Shown one piece after another: positions 5,676 through 8,054 of a stretch of 8,054 nucleotides of DNA (the first letter of the stretch is position 1; each line of letters begins with the position of its first letter). The notes below the pieces were generated by a model that worked only from the letters and a program-made list of their open reading frames with translations, ran no database searches and had not been told where the DNA came from. The translations under genes and the position numbers were made by a program. This DNA comes from an uncultured Mucispirillum sp. (GTDB lineage: Bacteria > Chrysiogenota > Deferribacteres > Deferribacterales > Mucispirillaceae). The DNA lies in NCBI GenBank assembly GCA_947177675.1, contig CAMWVK010000049.1:1-8054 (forward strand), in the 5' to 3' direction.

Positions 5676-7745
5676 TTATTTAGCGGCTATCGCTCCTAAA
5701 TCACCAATAATTAAAAATACTTTTCTAAGGCATGCTATTAAACCAAGCCTGTTTTCTCTTACCTTAATATATTCTGCCATAACCATAACTTTTTCAAAAA
5801 AATTATCAACAGCAGGAGCAAATTTCATAAGTTCATCAAGTGCAGCATAATTTTTTTCTTCATCTAAAAGAGCCTGTATATTCTGGCTCCTTATTAAATT
5901 TCCCAGAGCTTTTTCTTCATCTGTCTGCAAAAGCTCATCAGAAAATTCTTCATTTTCCCAGTTATTTTTCTTTAATATGTTATTAATTCGTTTAAATGCC
6001 TGTGCAATAGTTTGAAAATCATTTGTTCCTCTTGCGTTTGTTAAAACTTTTGCAAGACTTAATGTTTTTAACAAATCACTTGATTTATCACATACTGCAT
6101 CAAAAACATCTGAATCAACAATTCCTTTTGATACTAATATTTGTCTATACCTAAGGTTTATAAAAGATAACACTTCTTTCATAACAGCGTCTTTATCAAA
6201 AGAAAAAGATGAGCTTAATTTATCAAGCGAAATATTTATTATATCTTTTAATTCTATTCTATAGCCTGACTGCTCTAGTATAGAAATTATACCTATTGCA
6301 TTTCTTCTTAAACCATAAGGGTCTAAATTACCTGTTGGTTTCATACCGGCAGCAAAAACACCTGCAATAGTATCTATTTTATCAGCAATAGAAGTAAGTC
6401 TGCCCTCTTCTGTTTCAGGCAAAATATCACCGGCAAATTTAGGCAGATAATGCTCCATAATACCACGGGCAATATCATCATCTAAACCTTCATTTTTAGC
6501 ATAATAGTAACCCATTACACCCTGCAGCTCTGGAAATTCATAAACCATTTCACTTAAAAGGTCAGCTTTGCATAGATATGCAGTTTTTTCTACACTTTCT
6601 TTTTTATCACTGCATAATTTTTCTGCTAAAAATACAGCTATTGCCTTAAATCTTTCCATTTTTTCATAACTTGTGCCAAGTTTTTCTTGATATACAACTT
6701 TTTTAAGCTGTTCTGCTCTTTCTTCTAACTTCACTTTTTTATCGTTATTAAAAAAGAATAAAGCATCATTAAGCCTTGCACGAAGCACTCTTTCATAACC
6801 CTGCCTAATAGTGCTGTCGCCATTAGGTGATTTAATATTAGCAACACCAACAAATTTATTAATCAGTCTGCCGCTGCTGTTTCTAACAGGGAAATATTTT
6901 TGATGTATTTTCATAGAAGTAATCAATACTTCTTCTGGAAGTGTTAGAAATGAATCTTCAAAAGAGCCAAGTATTGCATAAGGATATTCTACTAAATCAG
7001 ATACTGTATTTAAAAGAACTTCGTCAGTTTCAACTGTAATGCGTTCTTTTGCTTCTATATCTTTAATTTGTGAAAGAATAATCTCTTTTCTTGCGACAGT
7101 ATTTACATATACATAAGCATGTTCAAGCTTTTCCTTATATTCTGCCATATTTTTTACTTCAATTTTATCTGTAGCTAAAAATCTATGCCCGTAAGTAATA
7201 TTTGATGCAGTAATACCATCAGTTTCAAAAACAAGTGGTTTTTCATCAAAAACAGATAAAAACCAGTGAATAGGACGCACAAATCTAAAATCATTATCTC
7301 CCCATTTCATAGATTTTGGAAAAGGTATGCTTTTGATAATTTCAGGTGCAGTTTTAAGCAGTAAAGTGGCAGTTTGTTCACCGCCTGTTTTTTTCTCTCC
7401 TTGAAGATAATCACCTTTTTGAGTAGTTACTTTTTTTAATGAGCTTTCATCTATCCCTTTTGATGCAGCAAACTTTTTAGCTGCTTCAGTTAATGAACCG
7501 TCACTGTTAAATGCAATATTTGCAGGGGGTCCCATAATAATTTCTGTTTTATCAACCTGCGAAACAGGCAGACCTTCTATATTTACATACAGTCTGCGTG
7601 GTGTGCCGCCAGAATCTATTGATGAAAATTGTAAATTTAAAGTTGAAAGCCTTTGTTTCCATTCATCAAGCAGATATTTTGCAGATGATGGAATAAATGC
7701 TGCAGGTATTTCTTCACAGCCGATTTCTAGTAAATATGAAGGCAT
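5676..7745 (-). CDS. glyS: Glycyl-tRNA synthetase beta subunit
   Basis: GlyS is the large chain of the bacterial alpha2-beta2 glycyl-tRNA synthetase. It carries tRNA recognition, while the alpha chain (GlyQ) holds the glycine-activating site. The 689 residues match the usual length near 690. Family hallmarks run in order: LLEIGCEEIPA (5-15), MKWGD..FRFVRPIHW (146-161), YGHRFL (185-190), LPEEVLITSMK.HQKYFPV (269-287), LRARLNDALFFF (321-332), KADLLSEMVYEFPELQG (393-409), the SIADKIDTIAGVF segment (452-464), GNLDPYGLRRNAIGI (472-486), and a C-terminal anticodon-binding region ending VMVMAEYIKVRENRLGLI (653-670). It seems intact. I choose the ATG at 7745-7743, because AGAGGA lies 7 nt before it. 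A TTG two codons upstream leaves only 3 nt and is less likely. It is the first gene of the leftward operon. glyQ, normally next to it, is absent from the 300 bp upstream. Confidence 0.98.
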   Translation of the reverse strand: MPSYLLEIGCEEIPAAFIPSSAKYLLDEWKQRLSTLNLQFSSIDSGGTPRRLYVNIEGLPVSQVDKTEIIMGPPANIAFNSDGSLTEAAKKFAASKGIDESSLKKVTTQKGDYLQGEKKTGGEQTATLLLKTAPEIIKSIPFPKSMKWGDNDFRFVRPIHWFLSVFDEKPLVFETDGITASNITYGHRFLATDKIEVKNMAEYKEKLEHAYVYVNTVARKEIILSQIKDIEAKERITVETDEVLLNTVSDLVEYPYAILGSFEDSFLTLPEEVLITSMKIHQKYFPVRNSSGRLINKFVGVANIKSPNGDSTIRQGYERVLRARLNDALFFFNNDKKVKLEERAEQLKKVVYQEKLGTSYEKMERFKAIAVFLAEKLCSDKKESVEKTAYLCKADLLSEMVYEFPELQGVMGYYYAKNEGLDDDIARGIMEHYLPKFAGDILPETEEGRLTSIADKIDTIAGVFAAGMKPTGNLDPYGLRRNAIGIISILEQSGYRIELKDIINISLDKLSSSFSFDKDAVMKEVLSFINLRYRQILVSKGIVDSDVFDAVCDKSSDLLKTLSLAKVLTNARGTNDFQTIAQAFKRINNILKKNNWENEEFSDELLQTDEEKALGNLIRSQNIQALLDEEKNYAALDELMKFAPAVDNFFEKVMVMAEYIKVRENRLGLIACLRKVFLIIGDLGAIAAK

Positions 7746-7752
7746 AAACAAA

Positions 7753-7758
7753 TCCTCT
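7753..7758 (-). promoter_or_regulatory. SD that selects the glyS ATG start
   Basis: AGAGGA on the minus strand sits 7 nt from the ATG at 7745 but only 1 nt from the in-frame TTG at 7751. The protein from the ATG begins MPSYLLEIG, which agrees with the usual GlyS N terminus. Confidence 0.7.
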
Positions 7759-7781
7759 TTAATATAATTATTTTAATATAT

Positions 7782-7790
7782 ATTATAACA
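7782..7790 (-). promoter_or_regulatory. Proximal extended -10 promoter of the glyS operon
   Basis: The minus strand reads TGTTATAAT from 7790 to 7782: a perfect TATAAT with the TGn extension. No good -35 lies 16-18 bp upstream, which is typical for extended -10 promoters. The start would be near 7775, giving a leader of about 30 nt that just includes the SD. Confidence 0.6.
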
Positions 7791-7817
7791 TTTAAATAAA
7801 AGATACTATTTTAGTAT

Positions 7818-7840
7818 AAAAAAGAGATAAAATTCATCTC
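7818..7840 (-). terminator. Weak terminator-like hairpin between two promoters
   Basis: On the minus strand GAGAT (7840-7836) pairs with ATCTC (7828-7824) around a 7-nt loop, followed by six T (7823-7818). The stem is only 5 bp, so efficiency is doubtful. It could end the transcript of the gene at the right edge, or act as a leader terminator for the distal promoter at 7867-7895. Confidence 0.35.
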
Positions 7841-7866
7841 ATTTGTATAGTATATTCTAACCTTTA

Positions 7867-7895
7867 TTTATATATGCTAGTATAAAATTTTTCAA
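7867..7895 (-). promoter_or_regulatory. Distal candidate sigma70 promoter upstream of glyS
   Basis: On the minus strand TTGAAA (7895-7890) and TATAAA (7872-7867) are 17 bp apart. Transcription would begin near 7860, about 115 nt before the glyS ATG, and would pass through the hairpin at 7818-7840. The surrounding DNA is very AT-rich, so chance is a real alternative. Confidence 0.4.
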
Positions 7896-7965
7896 GTGTT
7901 TTATATTTTTTTAAACATATTTTATTAAGATATTACTTTACTGCAATTATGATTAACATGATTTT

Positions 7966-8054
7966 TTAATATATTTCTAACAGCCAGTCTATGAGATTAA
8001 TATACTTGATACCATCATTATTAGTATTTATGCCTATTTTATCAAGAGTTAATA
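7966..8054 (-). CDS. C-terminal 28 codons of an unidentified protein
   Basis: The minus strand is open from the right edge to a TAA at 7968-7966. The 28 visible residues start LTLDKIGINT and end INLIDWLLEIY. The mix of charged and hydrophobic residues looks like real coding sequence rather than a chance frame, unlike the stop-rich DNA that follows. I do not recognise the family. It does not resemble the usual GlyQ C terminus. It is cut by the window, lies about 220 bp upstream of glyS in the same direction, and is probably a separate transcription unit because promoters lie between. Confidence 0.55.
   Translation of the reverse strand, partial: LTLDKIGINTNNDGIKYINLIDWLLEIY

Noticed and set aside
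7752..7965. T-box riboswitch in the glyS leader
   Set aside because: The T-box conserved sequence and the large antiterminator fold are absent. Only a 5-bp hairpin is seen.

Overview
The window is AT-rich bacterial DNA, roughly 30% G+C by eye, with dense coding, short intergenic gaps and clear Shine-Dalgarno sites. A two-subunit-type glycyl-tRNA synthetase beta chain, many cysteine-rich Fe-S proteins and a radical SAM enzyme suggest a low-GC anaerobe. A Deferribacterota relative such as Mucispirillum would fit, but this is an impression from composition and gene content, not a determination.

Layout. Positions 1-112 look like the 3' end of a rightward transcript from outside the window: two inverted repeats followed by a strong rho-independent terminator (77-112). 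Positions 113-400 are AT-rich with no gene I can support. A sigma70-like promoter (401-429) and a good SD lead into a 400-residue protein with the M24 (creatinase/prolidase, 'pita-bread') fold on the + strand (492-1694). All five metal-ligand positions of this fold are replaced, so it looks like a pseudo-peptidase. It ends one base from the end of a leftward operon.

The leftward operon reads, in transcription order: glyS (5676-7745), a soluble GAF-type sensor histidine kinase (4187-5641), a radical SAM protein (2853-4187) and a polyferredoxin (1696-2814). The gaps are 34 bp, a 1-nt stop/start overlap, and 38 bp. Upstream of glyS is a 220-bp AT-rich leader (7746-7965) with two candidate promoters and a terminator-like hairpin between them. 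At the right edge (7966-8054) lie the last 28 codons of another leftward gene, which I do not recognise and which does not look like glyQ.

How the genes may work together. GlyS is housekeeping. The kinase, radical SAM protein and polyferredoxin form a tight, unnamed set. A reasonable inference is that the polyferredoxin feeds electrons to the radical SAM enzyme and that the kinase senses something cytoplasmic, but nothing in the window shows the substrate. The convergent pseudo-M24 gene may be functionally linked or may only be a neighbour.
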